Positions 22,023 through 30,031 are shown, counted from the stretch's first letter. The stretch: DNA of 64,000 nucleotides from Streptomyces sp. NBC_00523 (GCF_036346615.1 NZ_CP107836.1:4030001-4094000), one strand, 5' to 3'. Notes: generated by a model not told the origin, from the letters alone. Numbers and translations: made by a program.

Positions 22023-23429
22023 TCAGGCTCGTGGTTCCCTGCGGGCCAGCGTGACGACGGCCGCCGCGAGCGCCGCGCAGACGGCCGCCATCGCCCAGAG
22101 CAGCGTGTGGAAGGCGGAGTCGTAGGCGGCGGGGTACGTTCCGCTGCCCTGCCGTCCGGCGGCGAGCCCTGCGACTGCCGAGCCGAAGACCGCCACGGCG
22201 ACGGCCTCGCTGCCCAGGCGGAGGGTGTTGAGGAAACCGGCCGCCATGCCCGCCTTCGCGGGGTCGGCCAGGGCGAGTGCCTGGGCGTCCACCAGCCCGG
22301 CCGAGAGACCCATGCCCGCCCCGGTGAGCAGCATCGGCACGGCCATGGCGAGCGTGGAGGTGTCCGGGCCGAGGAGCAGCAGGGCGAGGTCGCCGATCGC
22401 GAGGAAGCCCAGCGACGCCAGGATCACGGCGGTCGCGGAGGTGCCGCGTTGCACCAGGTGCGCGCCCGCGAGGGGCAGGGCGAGGACGGGCAGCGTCAGC
22501 AGCAGCATCGTCGCCCCCGCCGCGGACGGGCTGTGTCCGGCGACGGTCGTCAGATACGTCGGCAGGTACGTGAGCTGCGTGACGAAGCCGAACGAGGCCG
22601 CCACGGGCACCAGGCAGTATGCGAGGAACGCCTTGTTCCGCAGGACGGACAGGTCGAGCAGCGGGGCCTCGGTCCGCCGTGAGTGCGCGGTGAACAGCGC
22701 GAGCAGGACGAGCGCGACGGCGAGCAGGCCGAGTGTGCCGGGCGCGGTCCAGCCCCACTGCGAGCCCTGCACGATGGCGTACGTGAGCGCGAGCATCGCG
22801 AGGACGAAGACGGCGGCGCCGCGCAGGTCGAGCAGGGGTGCGCCGGTGCCGCGCGGCTCTTCGACCGTACGCGCCACGGCGGGCAGGCAGAGCAGTACGA
22901 GCGCCAGGGCCAGGGCGTGCAGCCCGAAGATCCAGCGCCAGCCGAGTCCGTCCACGGCCGGTCCCGAGACGGTGGGGCCGAGCGCGACGCCGATCCCGGC
23001 GACCGTGCCGAACAGCGCGAACGCCTTGGCGCGGGCGGCACCGTCGAAGGCCGTCGAGATGATCGCGCTCCCGCAGGCGAAGAGCGCCGCCCCGCCGATC
23101 CCGGCGACCGCGCGGGCCGCGTCGAGCACGTACACATTGGGCGTGACGGCGCAGGCGACGGACGCGGCGGTGAAGATCGCGGCGCCCGTGGTGAAGGCAC
23201 GGATGCGGCCGATGCGGTCGGCGAGCGAGCCCCAGACGAGGGTGCAGCAGGCGAACGCCAGGTTGAAGGCGTTCACCACCCACTGAAGGGATGCCGAGCC
23301 CGCGTGGAGGTCGGCGCCGATGGCGGGGAGCGCCACGGCGGTGCCGGATATCGAGGTCGGCACCACGAAGACGGCGAGCAGGACGACCGCGAGCGTCAGC
23401 CCCTGCCGGGCGGGGGCGGTCTGTTGCAC
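22023..23429 (-). CDS. MFS transporter, drug:H+ antiporter DHA2-like
   Basis: A 468-residue integral membrane protein with about 14 hydrophobic helices. It starts LTLAVVLLAVFVVPTSISGTAVALPAI, has the loop motif WGSLADRIGRIRAF (motif A), and the FGTVAGIGVALGPTVSGPAVDGLGWRWIF region (motif C type) typical of proton-driven drug exporters. Start GTG 23429 is preceded by GGAG at eight bases; the longer frame to 23654 runs through operators and is rejected. It is divergent to an ArsR-type regulator, and two matching 22-bp inverted repeats lie between the genes, so export is probably induced by its substrate. Confidence 0.88.
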   Translation of the reverse strand: MQQTAPARQGLTLAVVLLAVFVVPTSISGTAVALPAIGADLHAGSASLQWVVNAFNLAFACCTLVWGSLADRIGRIRAFTTGAAIFTAASVACAVTPNVYVLDAARAVAGIGGAALFACGSAIISTAFDGAARAKAFALFGTVAGIGVALGPTVSGPAVDGLGWRWIFGLHALALALVLLCLPAVARTVEEPRGTGAPLLDLRGAAVFVLAMLALTYAIVQGSQWGWTAPGTLGLLAVALVLLALFTAHSRRTEAPLLDLSVLRNKAFLAYCLVPVAASFGFVTQLTYLPTYLTTVAGHSPSAAGATMLLLTLPVLALPLAGAHLVQRGTSATAVILASLGFLAIGDLALLLLGPDTSTLAMAVPMLLTGAGMGLSAGLVDAQALALADPAKAGMAAGFLNTLRLGSEAVAVAVFGSAVAGLAAGRQGSGTYPAAYDSAFHTLLWAMAAVCAALAAAVVTLARREPRA

Positions 23430-23468
23430 GGGAGGGCTCCGGGGGTGAGGGGGCGGGCGAGGGCGGTC

Positions 23469-23490
23469 AGGTACGAGCAAATTCGTACCT
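23469..23490. promoter_or_regulatory. operator 1 of the ArsR/MFS pair
   Basis: AGGTACGA (23469-23476) and TCGTACCT (23483-23490) form a perfect 8-bp inverted repeat with a 6-base spacer, 22 bp overall. It lies 40 bp before the MFS start. Confidence 0.85.
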
Positions 23491-23516
23491 GGCGCCGGAT
23501 AGACTGGCACGGCGTC

Positions 23517-23538
23517 AGGTACGACGCAAGTAGTACCT
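23517..23538. promoter_or_regulatory. operator 2 of the ArsR/MFS pair
   Basis: AGGTAC (23517-23522) and GTACCT (23533-23538) form a site of the same 22-bp length as operator 1, 48 bp further, about 4.5 helical turns centre to centre. It lies 40 bp before the ArsR gene. Confidence 0.82.
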
Positions 23539-23577
23539 TGGGGGCGAGGCCCGTCACCGAAGCGGAGGAGGTGCGTC

Positions 23578-23901
23578 ATGCCGGACGCCGAAGGGCATCC
23601 GACCCCGGAGGAGATGGAGCTCCAGGCCGTCATGAAGGCCCTGTCCGACCCCATGCGCTACCTGGTCGTGGCCACCCTGGCCGCCCAGCCGGACGGCACG
23701 GAACGCTCCTGCACGTCGTTCGGCCTGCCCGTCTCCAAGTCCACTCGGACCCACCACTTCCGCGTCCTTCGCGAAGCGGGCCTGGTCCGCCAGGTGGACC
23801 GCGGCAACAGCCGCATGGCCCAACTCCGCCGCGAGGACATCGAATCCCGCTTCCCGGGCCTGCTGAAGCTGATCGCGGACAGCGCGGGGCCGGTGGCGTA
23901 G
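23578..23901 (+). CDS. ArsR-family winged-helix regulator
   Basis: A 107-residue protein with MKALSDPMRYLVVATLA, then the recognition region CTSFGLPVSKSTRTHHFRVLREAGLVRQ and the wing DRGNSRMAQLRREDIE (in parts). It has no ArsR-type metal Cys pair, so its effector is probably organic. GGAGGAGG lies six bases before ATG 23578. It is divergent from the MFS exporter gene with two identical-length palindromes between, an arrangement that predicts repression of both genes relieved by the exported compound. Confidence 0.88.
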   Translation: MPDAEGHPTPEEMELQAVMKALSDPMRYLVVATLAAQPDGTERSCTSFGLPVSKSTRTHHFRVLREAGLVRQVDRGNSRMAQLRREDIESRFPGLLKLIADSAGPVA

Positions 23902-23919
23902 CGGCTCAGGGGCCCCCGC

Positions 23920-24339
23920 TCAGCGGTCGGCGCTGCCCGGTGGGACGACCCACTCGGCGGGCTGGCCGGTGAGCGAGGCGATCATGTCGAAGTCGCCGTC
24001 GTAGTGCAGGACGGTCAGCCGGTTGAGCTCCGCGGTCGCAGAGATCAGAAGGTCCGGGAGTGACAGGGCTCGGTGGAAACCGGCATGGAGGGCGTGGCGC
24101 TGGACCTCCAGGGCGCGGGCGAAGGTGTTCTCCGTGACGTGGAGGTAGTCGAAGGCGTGCAACCAGGTGCTGATCCTGGTCGCCTCGGAGCTGTCCCGGG
24201 CCGAGTGGACCATCTCGTACTCGGTGGGTTGGCAGACGGCCAGCAGATACCGCTCGTGCAGCGGCTTGAGTACCTGCTTGACGGCGGGTTTGGTCCAGCG
24301 TGCGAGCGCGGACTTGTCGATCAGATAGCGGTCCTGCAT
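23920..24339 (-). CDS. vapC: PIN-domain toxin VapC
   Basis: A 139-residue PIN-fold ribonuclease. Acidic residues typical of the metal site are seen in YLIDKSALARW (D8), CQPTEYEMVH (Glu), SLPDLLISATA (Asp) and HYDGDFDMIA (Asp). VapC toxins cleave tRNA or rRNA and are held inactive by VapB. The start ATG shares one base with the stop of the antitoxin gene (TGATG), so translation is coupled. Length and motifs look intact. Confidence 0.9.
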   Translation of the reverse strand: MQDRYLIDKSALARWTKPAVKQVLKPLHERYLLAVCQPTEYEMVHSARDSSEATRISTWLHAFDYLHVTENTFARALEVQRHALHAGFHRALSLPDLLISATAELNRLTVLHYDGDFDMIASLTGQPAEWVVPPGSADR

Positions 24340-24581
24340 CAGGCGGCCCGGCCGCCGCCGCGCTTGAGACTGCCGTCGGCGTTGCGGGGGCCGGTGCTCT
24401 CGACGATCTCCCTGAAGTCGAGCTCCCCGGCGTCCATGGCGTCGAAGCCCTCCTGTCGGAGGTGGCGCTTGACCGCGTCCTCCATGGCGAGGCGCACCGC
24501 CTGGGCCTTGGTCTTGGTGCCGAATATGCGCATGGCCTCGGCGACCATGGCCTCGTCGAGGTCGATGACGGTCCTGGCCAT
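24339..24581 (-). CDS. vapB: VapB antitoxin
   Basis: An 80-residue antitoxin starting ARTVIDLDEAMVAEAMRIFG (in parts), the ribbon-helix-helix-like DNA-binding part, followed by KTKAQAVRLAMEDAVKRHLR and a flexible C-terminus rich in Gly, Arg and Asp that would bind VapC. ATG 24581 is preferred because GAGGAG lies seven bases before it; ATG 24587 is too close to that site. It heads the vapBC operon and should repress it through the inverted repeat at 24612-24652. Confidence 0.88.
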   Translation of the reverse strand: MARTVIDLDEAMVAEAMRIFGTKTKAQAVRLAMEDAVKRHLRQEGFDAMDAGELDFREIVESTGPRNADGSLKRGGGRAA

Positions 24582-24611
24582 GTGCATGCTCCTCGCTGTC
24601 GACCCCGAGAA

Positions 24612-24652
24612 CAAAACGATATCACTCCACCTGGTTGAGCGATATCGTTTGG
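24612..24652. promoter_or_regulatory. inverted repeat operator of vapBC
   Basis: CAAAACGATATC (24612-24623) is mirrored by GATATCGTTTGG (24641-24652) with one mismatch and a 17-base spacer. The AT-rich arms stand out from the region and lie 31 bp before vapB. Confidence 0.82.
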
Positions 24653-24712
24653 TTCCGTCTCCTACGACGACGTCCTTGAGGGCCCGGGCGCTTCGTGACA
24701 GCGTCGGCGGGC

Positions 24713-25297
24713 ATGATCGATGAGACGGCGAAAGACGTTCTGCACCAGCGGCTCCGGCGCGACCGGGAGGCGTTGCTCTGGAAGCTCGACGGGCTGTCCG
24801 AGTACGACGCGCGGCGGCCTCTGACGGCGACCGGGACGAATCTGCTCGGGCTCGTGAAGCATGTGGCCACCGTGGAGGCCCGGTACTTCGGGGAGGTCTT
24901 CGGGCGGCCCTCCCCCGAGCCGCTGCCCCGGTGGCAGGACGCCGACGGGAGTGACCTGTGGGCGGCCGAGGGGGAGACCTGTGAGCAGGTCACCGCGTTC
25001 TACCGGCGTACGTGGCAGCACGCCGACGCGACGATCGGCGCGCTCTCCCTCGACGCCCCGGGGCACGTGCCCTGGTGGCCGGAACCCTATGACCGCACGA
25101 CCCTGTTCGCCGTCCTGGTCCACGTCCTCGGCGACTCCAACCGCCATGCCGGGCACGCCGACATCCTGCGCGAGGGCCTGGACGGCCGGACCGGGCTGCG
25201 TCCCGAGCACGAGCAGCCGATCGACGAGGGCGCCCGCGCGGCGCATCGCGCGATGATCGAGCGGGTGGCGCGGCCGGCCGCGCCCGTCGCTCCGTAG
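24713..25297 (+). CDS. DinB-superfamily (DUF664) protein
   Basis: A 194-residue four-helix-bundle protein of the DinB/YfiT type. The metal His triad can be placed at LLGLVKHVATVEARYFGE (H) and DSNRHAGHADILREGLDG (two His). Members include thiol-dependent transferases that use mycothiol or bacillithiol, but most, including this one, have no known substrate. ATG 24713 is used; an in-frame GTG at 24695 has a GAGGG upstream and could be the true start. It stands alone beside vapBC. Confidence 0.82.
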   Translation: MIDETAKDVLHQRLRRDREALLWKLDGLSEYDARRPLTATGTNLLGLVKHVATVEARYFGEVFGRPSPEPLPRWQDADGSDLWAAEGETCEQVTAFYRRTWQHADATIGALSLDAPGHVPWWPEPYDRTTLFAVLVHVLGDSNRHAGHADILREGLDGRTGLRPEHEQPIDEGARAAHRAMIERVARPAAPVAP

Positions 25298-25514
25298 ACG
25301 CGTCCCGCACCGGGAAGCGCGACCGGGACGCGGGTGGGACGGGGGTGGGACGGGGGTGGACGCGCCGGTCGGTCGTGTCCGGTTGGCCCGGGATGTCTCA
25401 GGGACGGGAAGCCCTGGTGGGACGCCTGGCGCGGCGCTGAGCATGAGTCCCGTCCGAGTCACGGACTGCCCTGCCGGGGCGGCCCGTGACCGCTTTCGAG
25501 ATGGGGAACCTTTC
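25298..25514. repeat. intergenic region with short 11-bp tandem repeats
   Basis: Nothing coding is seen. GGGTGGGACGG recurs with an 11-bp period at 25332, 25343 and, shortened, 25354. The period is about one DNA turn, but the array is too short and G-rich to call functional. The remainder should hold the promoter of the next gene. Confidence 0.4.
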
Positions 25515-25880
25515 ATGATCAAGACCGCCCTCCGCCGCGGAGCCGTCGCCTTTGGTGCCGCCGTCATCGCCGTCACCTCGCTCGCCGGCGTCGCCCAGGC
25601 CGACGTGGGTGTCCCGTACGTCAAGCCCGATCAGCGCGGTGACGCGGTCGTCTGTGTGCAGAAGGCACTGCAGCTGGCGGGGTACGGGATCGTGCGCGAC
25701 GGCGTGTACGGGCAGGCGACTTACGCGGCCCTGACCGACTTCCAGCGGAGCCGCGGTCTTTCGGCGGACGGCATCGTCGGTCCGAAGACCGGTGACGCCA
25801 TCTACTACGGCTACCTCCTGCCCTCCGGCATCCTGGCCTACGAGGAGTACTGCCCCACGATCATCCCGACCACCCACTGA
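25515..25880 (+). CDS. small secreted peptidoglycan-binding domain protein
   Basis: A 121-residue exported protein. A signal peptide (MIKTALRRGAVAFGAAVIAV then a site after AQA near residue 29) is followed by one PG_binding_1 domain: DAVVCVQKALQLAGYGI, DGVYGQATYAALTDFQRSRGLSADGIVGPKT (in parts). No catalytic domain is attached. It may bind cell wall or compete with wall enzymes. GGGGAAC precedes ATG 25515. It is followed by the remains of another small secreted protein gene on the opposite strand. Confidence 0.88.
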   Translation: MIKTALRRGAVAFGAAVIAVTSLAGVAQADVGVPYVKPDQRGDAVVCVQKALQLAGYGIVRDGVYGQATYAALTDFQRSRGLSADGIVGPKTGDAIYYGYLLPSGILAYEEYCPTIIPTTH

Positions 25881-25940
25881 CCCAGCGCCTCCGCGCCGCC
25901 CGAGGTCGGCGCGGAGGCGGTGGCGGGAAGGCGGTGGGAG

Positions 25941-26101
25941 CTACCAGCCGGTGAGGCAGAAGGCGTACTTGGCTCCGAGGGTGTAGTTGATCGTTTCCCC
26001 AGGGTCCCGCTGTACCAGAAGCAGACGCGGGTGCTGTTGCAGCCGGCCGCCTGTGCCGGTGCCGCCAGGAGCAGTGAGCTCGCGCCGATCGCGCCTGCCA
26101 C
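25941..26101 (-). pseudogene. frameshifted small secreted protein gene
   Basis: On the - strand, GTG 26101 opens a signal-peptide-like stretch ending LLLAAPAQAAG, then CNSTRVCFWYSG. Soon after, the frame runs into unrelated Ser/Pro-rich residues, but the neighbouring frame continues as GETINYTLGAKYAFCLTGW and stops at 25941. The two pieces join into a plausible 50-residue Cys-containing exported protein if one base is restored between about 25998 and 26018. The upstream frame also lacks the usual charged signal-peptide start, which lies after a TAG. It is either a decayed gene or a sequencing error. Similar to small peptidase-inhibitor-like secreted proteins, but not assigned. Confidence 0.5.
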
Positions 26102-26309
26102 CAGTGCGGACAGGACGGCCGGCCGTCGCTTCTATCGCGTTCTGGGCGCGGTCGTGGTGTGCGTCATCGCCGTGGGACTCTCCTTGTGGGCCGTGCGCGT
26201 GCGCACGGAGCGGTCTTTGCTCTGAGGACGCCAGGTCCGAGCCCGTACGGCAGTCCTTGACGGGGTGTCACCACTGGCTTGGCATCGCGTGATCCCCTTG
26301 CGTGGCGTG
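26102..26309. other. non-coding remnant region
   Basis: About 200 bp without a supported gene. The + strand could encode a short piece with one membrane helix ending at 26225, but it has no start, ribosome site or homology. Confidence 0.3.
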
Positions 26310-27149
26310 TCAGCGTTTGGGGCGGTCCGACTTGGGGATCAGGCCCGCTCTTACGGCTCGGGCCTGGGCGCGGACCTGTTGGGCGGGGAGGGCCGGGGTC
26401 TCGCGGGTGGGTTTGCCCGCGCAGGGGCGGCACTTGCCGCCCGGGAGGGCTTCCGGGGTGCCCGGGGCCCGGCACTCGCTGCATTCCAGGGTGCGCAGGA
26501 CCGGGTGGGGTTCGCGGGCCGGGGGAAGTTTCGTCTGGAGGCGTTTGGCGACGAACGCCGCCGGGTGGTGGATGACGTCGGGCAGTCCGGTGGTAAGCGC
26601 CCGGAGGACTTCCGGCTCCGTGGCGCCCCTGCGCAGCCACTCCGACGCCTGGGGTTCCAGCGTCACGCACTCCCTCTGCGACAGCGACAGCACGGGGGCC
26701 TGGCGGCCCAGCGCGGCCAGCAGGATGAACGCCCGTGACCGTGTTTCCCGTTGGGTCTCCTTGGGTACGTCGCCCCGGCTGAAGCTCGCCCACCACGCGT
26801 CATCCCGCGCGGTGCGGGAGAAGAACGTCCGCGTCACCCACAGCAGGTTCACCCCGCTCGCCACGCACTCGCTGCCCCGGCGCAGGTGCCCCGCCTCCTG
26901 AAGGCGGTTCAGCGACGTACGGACCGCGCACTGCCCGTACGGGAGGGCTTTCGCGAGTGCCTTGACGGAGATGTCGGCGCCGTCGCACAGCCCGTCGATG
27001 TACGCGGCGATGGCCGCGTCACGCGGATCGAGGTGCGTGAAGTCCTGACCCGTACGCGGACGTTCGTCCGGCGCGGAACGTTTGCCGTAACCGGGGTTCG
27101 CCATCGGGTGGTGGGGGAAGGGCGCGCTACTAGACTGGTCGTCAGCCAT
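26310..27149 (-). CDS. helix-turn-helix regulator with a C-terminal zinc-finger-like motif
   Basis: A 279-residue basic protein. Residues 40-95 look like a winged helix (DPRDAAIAAYIDGL, ISVKALAKALPYGQCAVRTSLNRLQEAGHLRR in parts), similar to MarR-type and conjugative-element regulators of streptomycetes. Near the C-terminus, C-x2-C and C-x2-C (LECSECRAPG, GGKCRPCAG) could bind zinc, followed by an Arg/Lys-rich tail. ATG 27149 fits. It has no neighbour in an operon. DNA binding is inferred, the target is unknown, and it may be a remnant of an integrated element. Confidence 0.7.
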   Translation of the reverse strand: MADDQSSSAPFPHHPMANPGYGKRSAPDERPRTGQDFTHLDPRDAAIAAYIDGLCDGADISVKALAKALPYGQCAVRTSLNRLQEAGHLRRGSECVASGVNLLWVTRTFFSRTARDDAWWASFSRGDVPKETQRETRSRAFILLAALGRQAPVLSLSQRECVTLEPQASEWLRRGATEPEVLRALTTGLPDVIHHPAAFVAKRLQTKLPPAREPHPVLRTLECSECRAPGTPEALPGGKCRPCAGKPTRETPALPAQQVRAQARAVRAGLIPKSDRPKR

Positions 27150-27438
27150 CTGATCGTCTCCGTCAGCCTTCGATCGAGGTGGTCAGGCCCCTGGCGGTGT
27201 TGTCGCACCGGCGGGGGCCGTCTTCAAGGTCTATGTCCTCGCTGAAGCTAAAGCGTGCCTACCGTCCGTCGCAACTTGATCGCGAAAAGTGAACCCTTGC
27301 GGGTAACGGGGGCGGGTGGGCGGGTACAGGCCCGCCCAACCATTCCACTCAAAGAGCGCTCGAATCTCGTGGCTTGAGCCCCGGGAGACGGCACCGTGGG
27401 AGATGGAATTGCCGCATCCACGGGGCTAACGTGCCTTC
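27150..27438. other. intergenic region with a hairpin
   Basis: A 289-bp divergent gap. TGGGCGGG (27317-27324) pairs with CCCGCCCA (27331-27338) as a small hairpin before hemC. A short AT-richer part around 27235-27290 may carry promoters. No known operator was recognised. Confidence 0.4.
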
Positions 27439-28371
27439 ATGCCGGTTGATCTGATTCGTATCGTTTCCCGTGACTCCCCTATGGCACTCGCTCAGGTCGA
27501 GCGTGTGCGGGCCGAGTTGGCCGTGCTTCATCCCGGGATCGAGACCGCCGTCCTCCCCGTGAAGACGACCGGGGACAAGTGGATGGGGGACCTCAGCGAG
27601 GTCGAGGGGAAGGGGGCGTTCACCAAGGAGGTCGACGCGGCCCTTCTCGCCGGGGAGGCCGATCTCGCCGTGCACTGCGTCAAGGACATCCCGGCGGACC
27701 GGCCCCTGCCCGCCGGTACGACCTTCGCGGCCTTCCTCAAGCGGGACGACATCCGGGACGCGCTCATCCACCCCGGCGGGCTCACTCTCGACCAGCTCCC
27801 GGCCGGGACCAGGATCGGGACCTCGTCCGTGCGCCGCGTCGCCCAGCTCGCCGCCTCGCACCCGCACCTCGCATGCGTACCGATGCGCGGCAACGCGAAC
27901 AAGCGCCTGGCGAAGCTGGACGCGGGCGACGCGGACGCGTTGCTGCTCGCCGTCGCCGGGCTGGAGCGGATCGGGCGGACCGACGTCATCACCGAGGTCC
28001 TGTCGACCGAGGCGATGATTCCGCCGATCGGCGCGGGAGTCCTCGCGCTTCAGTGCCGCGAGGGCGACGCCGAGATCATCGACGCCATCAGCCCGCTCGG
28101 CGACCCCGACGCGTACCGGGAGACGCAGGCCGAGCGCATGCTTCTGCACGTCCTGCAGGGCCACTGCAACAGCCCGATCGCCGGATTCGCCCGGGTCGAG
28201 GGCAACGGCGAACTGTCGCTCCGGGCCTGCGTGTTCTCACCGGACGGCAAGACCGTCCTCAACGCCCACGAGTGGGCGGGTCGCCTCGACCCCGCCACGC
28301 TCGGCACGTCTGTCGCCGTCGCGCTGCTGCGTCAGGGGGCGCGCGAGCTGATCGACGGCATCGCGCACTAG
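27439..28371 (+). CDS. hemC: hydroxymethylbilane synthase (porphobilinogen deaminase) paralogue
   Basis: A 310-residue HemC. It has IVSRDSPMALAQVERV, the Lys/Asp substrate segment GKGAFTKEVDAALL, AVHCVKDIPADRP, the Arg-rich GTSSVRRVAQLAA and MRGNANKRLAKLDAGDADALLLAVAGL (in parts). C243 in LQGHCNSPIAGF is the expected dipyrromethane cofactor Cys, although the usual L-x-G-G-C-Q context is changed. It polymerises four porphobilinogens to hydroxymethylbilane. No other heme genes are near, whereas streptomycetes normally keep hemC in a hem cluster, so this is probably a second copy. Confidence 0.88.
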   Translation: MPVDLIRIVSRDSPMALAQVERVRAELAVLHPGIETAVLPVKTTGDKWMGDLSEVEGKGAFTKEVDAALLAGEADLAVHCVKDIPADRPLPAGTTFAAFLKRDDIRDALIHPGGLTLDQLPAGTRIGTSSVRRVAQLAASHPHLACVPMRGNANKRLAKLDAGDADALLLAVAGLERIGRTDVITEVLSTEAMIPPIGAGVLALQCREGDAEIIDAISPLGDPDAYRETQAERMLLHVLQGHCNSPIAGFARVEGNGELSLRACVFSPDGKTVLNAHEWAGRLDPATLGTSVAVALLRQGARELIDGIAH

Positions 28372-28446
28372 AGCACGTATCGAGGCGTGATCAAGCCGCT
28401 CGCAGCGGTCGGAATACGCACTCGTGGGCGCCGGTTGCAGCGGAGC

Positions 28447-29007
28447 ATGCATCGTCCTCAGCAACCGCCCAGCGGTATACACCCACTGCTTGCCGGGCGG
28501 TTCAGCCCCTACCGGTTCGATCCGGCGGCGGCTGTCGACGACCACGCACTCGGGCTGCTGCTGGAAGCCGCGCGGTGGGCGCCGTCGGCGGGGAACTCTC
28601 AGCCGTGGGGCTTCTTCACCGGCAGGCCCGGTGAGCCGGAGCACGACCGGATGATCCCTCATCTTGCGCCGAGCTCGGCCCGTTGGGCGACGGACGCGGG
28701 CCTGCTCGTCGTCACCCTCACGCGCCGGTACGTCGATGACACACAGGTGCTCTACTCCGAGTTCGCGGACTACGACCTCGGCCAGGCCATCGCGCACATG
28801 ACCGTTCAGGCCCAGGCCATGGGGCTGGCCGCGCACCAGTTCCGGGCGTTCGACCTGGAAGGGATGACGAAGGAGCTGGCCCCGAACCCGGGCTGGGCGA
28901 TCGTTTCCATGGTCGCGGTGGGCAAGGCCGCTGACGGACCTCGGGAGGGCCGTGACCGGCGCAGCGTCGCGCACTTGTGCTCCGCTCCCTGGTCACCGGC
29001 GGAGTAG
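28447..29007 (+). CDS. nitroreductase-family FMN protein
   Basis: A 186-residue FMN-dependent nitroreductase fold. It contains the RYSP-like GRFSPYRFDP start, EAARWAPSAGNSQPWGFF (FMN Arg/Ser/Asn loop), a central LGQAIAHMTVQAQAMGLAAHQF helix and a C-terminal SMVAVGK. The substrate is unknown. The start is uncertain: ATG 28447 is closest to conserved sequence but its GGAG is too near; GTG 28387 would add 20 residues. It lies 75 bp after hemC on the same strand and could share its transcript. Confidence 0.82.
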   Translation: MHRPQQPPSGIHPLLAGRFSPYRFDPAAAVDDHALGLLLEAARWAPSAGNSQPWGFFTGRPGEPEHDRMIPHLAPSSARWATDAGLLVVTLTRRYVDDTQVLYSEFADYDLGQAIAHMTVQAQAMGLAAHQFRAFDLEGMTKELAPNPGWAIVSMVAVGKAADGPREGRDRRSVAHLCSAPWSPAE

Positions 29008-29021
29008 CAGCCGGGGCGCGA

Positions 29022-29939
29022 TCATTCAGTGATCCGGCGGGACGGGGTCACCTCCTGGGTGTGGATGATCGCGTCGAACCAGGTGGTCAGGGCGGCGCCC
29101 GACATGTGGTGGGACTCGTCGTGCCGTGGGTCGTACGTCGGGCCGATCAGGCGGGTGCGGGTCGGGGTGTCCAGGACGCGGCGTACCGGCTCGGGGCGGG
29201 GGAGGGTCAGGTCCAGGAAGTAGGCCGGCCCGGTACCAGCGGCCTCGGTCAGGACGGTGTCCACGAAGGCCGGGCTCGGGGTGGGCATGGGCATCGTGAG
29301 GCCGATGGAGCGGAAGCCCGTACCCATGCGCTCGCGCAGGTAACCGCCCATGTTCCGGTGCGTTTGTGGGGGCTCGGTGGGGGAGACGGACACGGTGCGC
29401 GGGGTGCCGATGGCGGTGTGGGCCATGCCGCCCCAGTAGACGACCTTGTCGCCCGTGTGCCGCTGCCACCAGGCCGCACCGTCGGCGAGTGCGCGTTCCG
29501 CTTCTGCCAGGGTGCCCGCCTGTGCGGTCGGTGGCTCCGCGAGACGTACCGGGTCGCCCGGGTGACGCTCGTTGTACGCCCGCATCCACCGTACGAGTTC
29601 GAGGATTTCCCCGGTCCGCCAGAACGCCCGGGCCTCCGCCAGCATGGCCCCCGGGTCCCCCGCGCCGGTGGCCACGTACGCCGCCAGGCCGAGCCTGCCG
29701 GGATCGTCACCCTCCAGGACGACGCTCCGGAAGCCCTCCTCCTCCACCAGCAGGCGCGCCACGCGGTGCGCCACCTCCGACAGTTCGCGTGTCTGCCGGG
29801 TGGCGGCCCCCAGTGCGACGATCCTGGCGTCGCGCACCAGCGGGGCGAGCGGCCGCAGGTCGTCGAACGGTTCGTCGGGCTTCCGCGCGGTGAGCGCGTG
29901 GGAGTTCTGCCTGATCCATTCCGTAGCTGCTGTCTGCAT
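29022..29939 (-). CDS. erythromycin-esterase-like protein with altered active-site residues
   Basis: A 305-residue member of the erythromycin esterase (EreA/B) superfamily. Family elements are RIVALGAATRQTREL near residues 39-53, FRSVVLEGD, VVYWGGMAHTAIG and a MGGYLRERMGTGFRSIGL block. In active Ere enzymes the first element reads GEATHG with catalytic Glu and His; here they are A45 and R48. Macrolide hydrolysis is therefore unlikely. The second His (GMAHTA) is kept. Other family members in succinoglycan-type clusters have unknown roles. ATG 29939 is well placed. It converges on the nitroreductase gene. Confidence 0.8.
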   Translation of the reverse strand: MQTAATEWIRQNSHALTARKPDEPFDDLRPLAPLVRDARIVALGAATRQTRELSEVAHRVARLLVEEEGFRSVVLEGDDPGRLGLAAYVATGAGDPGAMLAEARAFWRTGEILELVRWMRAYNERHPGDPVRLAEPPTAQAGTLAEAERALADGAAWWQRHTGDKVVYWGGMAHTAIGTPRTVSVSPTEPPQTHRNMGGYLRERMGTGFRSIGLTMPMPTPSPAFVDTVLTEAAGTGPAYFLDLTLPRPEPVRRVLDTPTRTRLIGPTYDPRHDESHHMSGAALTTWFDAIIHTQEVTPSRRITE

Positions 29940-30031
29940 GGATGAGATCGTCTTGCCTCAAGCGTGGTTGAGGTCAAGGCGGCCGGTACCACTGTGTCCG
30001 CCAGTGGTACCGGCTTCCGGGTCTCGTCGCG

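Noticed and set aside
25327..25362. 11-bp repeats as regulator iterons
   Set aside because: Only about three copies in a G-rich tract; could be slippage.
25920..26225. + strand open frame with one possible membrane helix
   Set aside because: No ribosome site, overlaps the frameshifted secreted gene, and only the last third looks protein-like.
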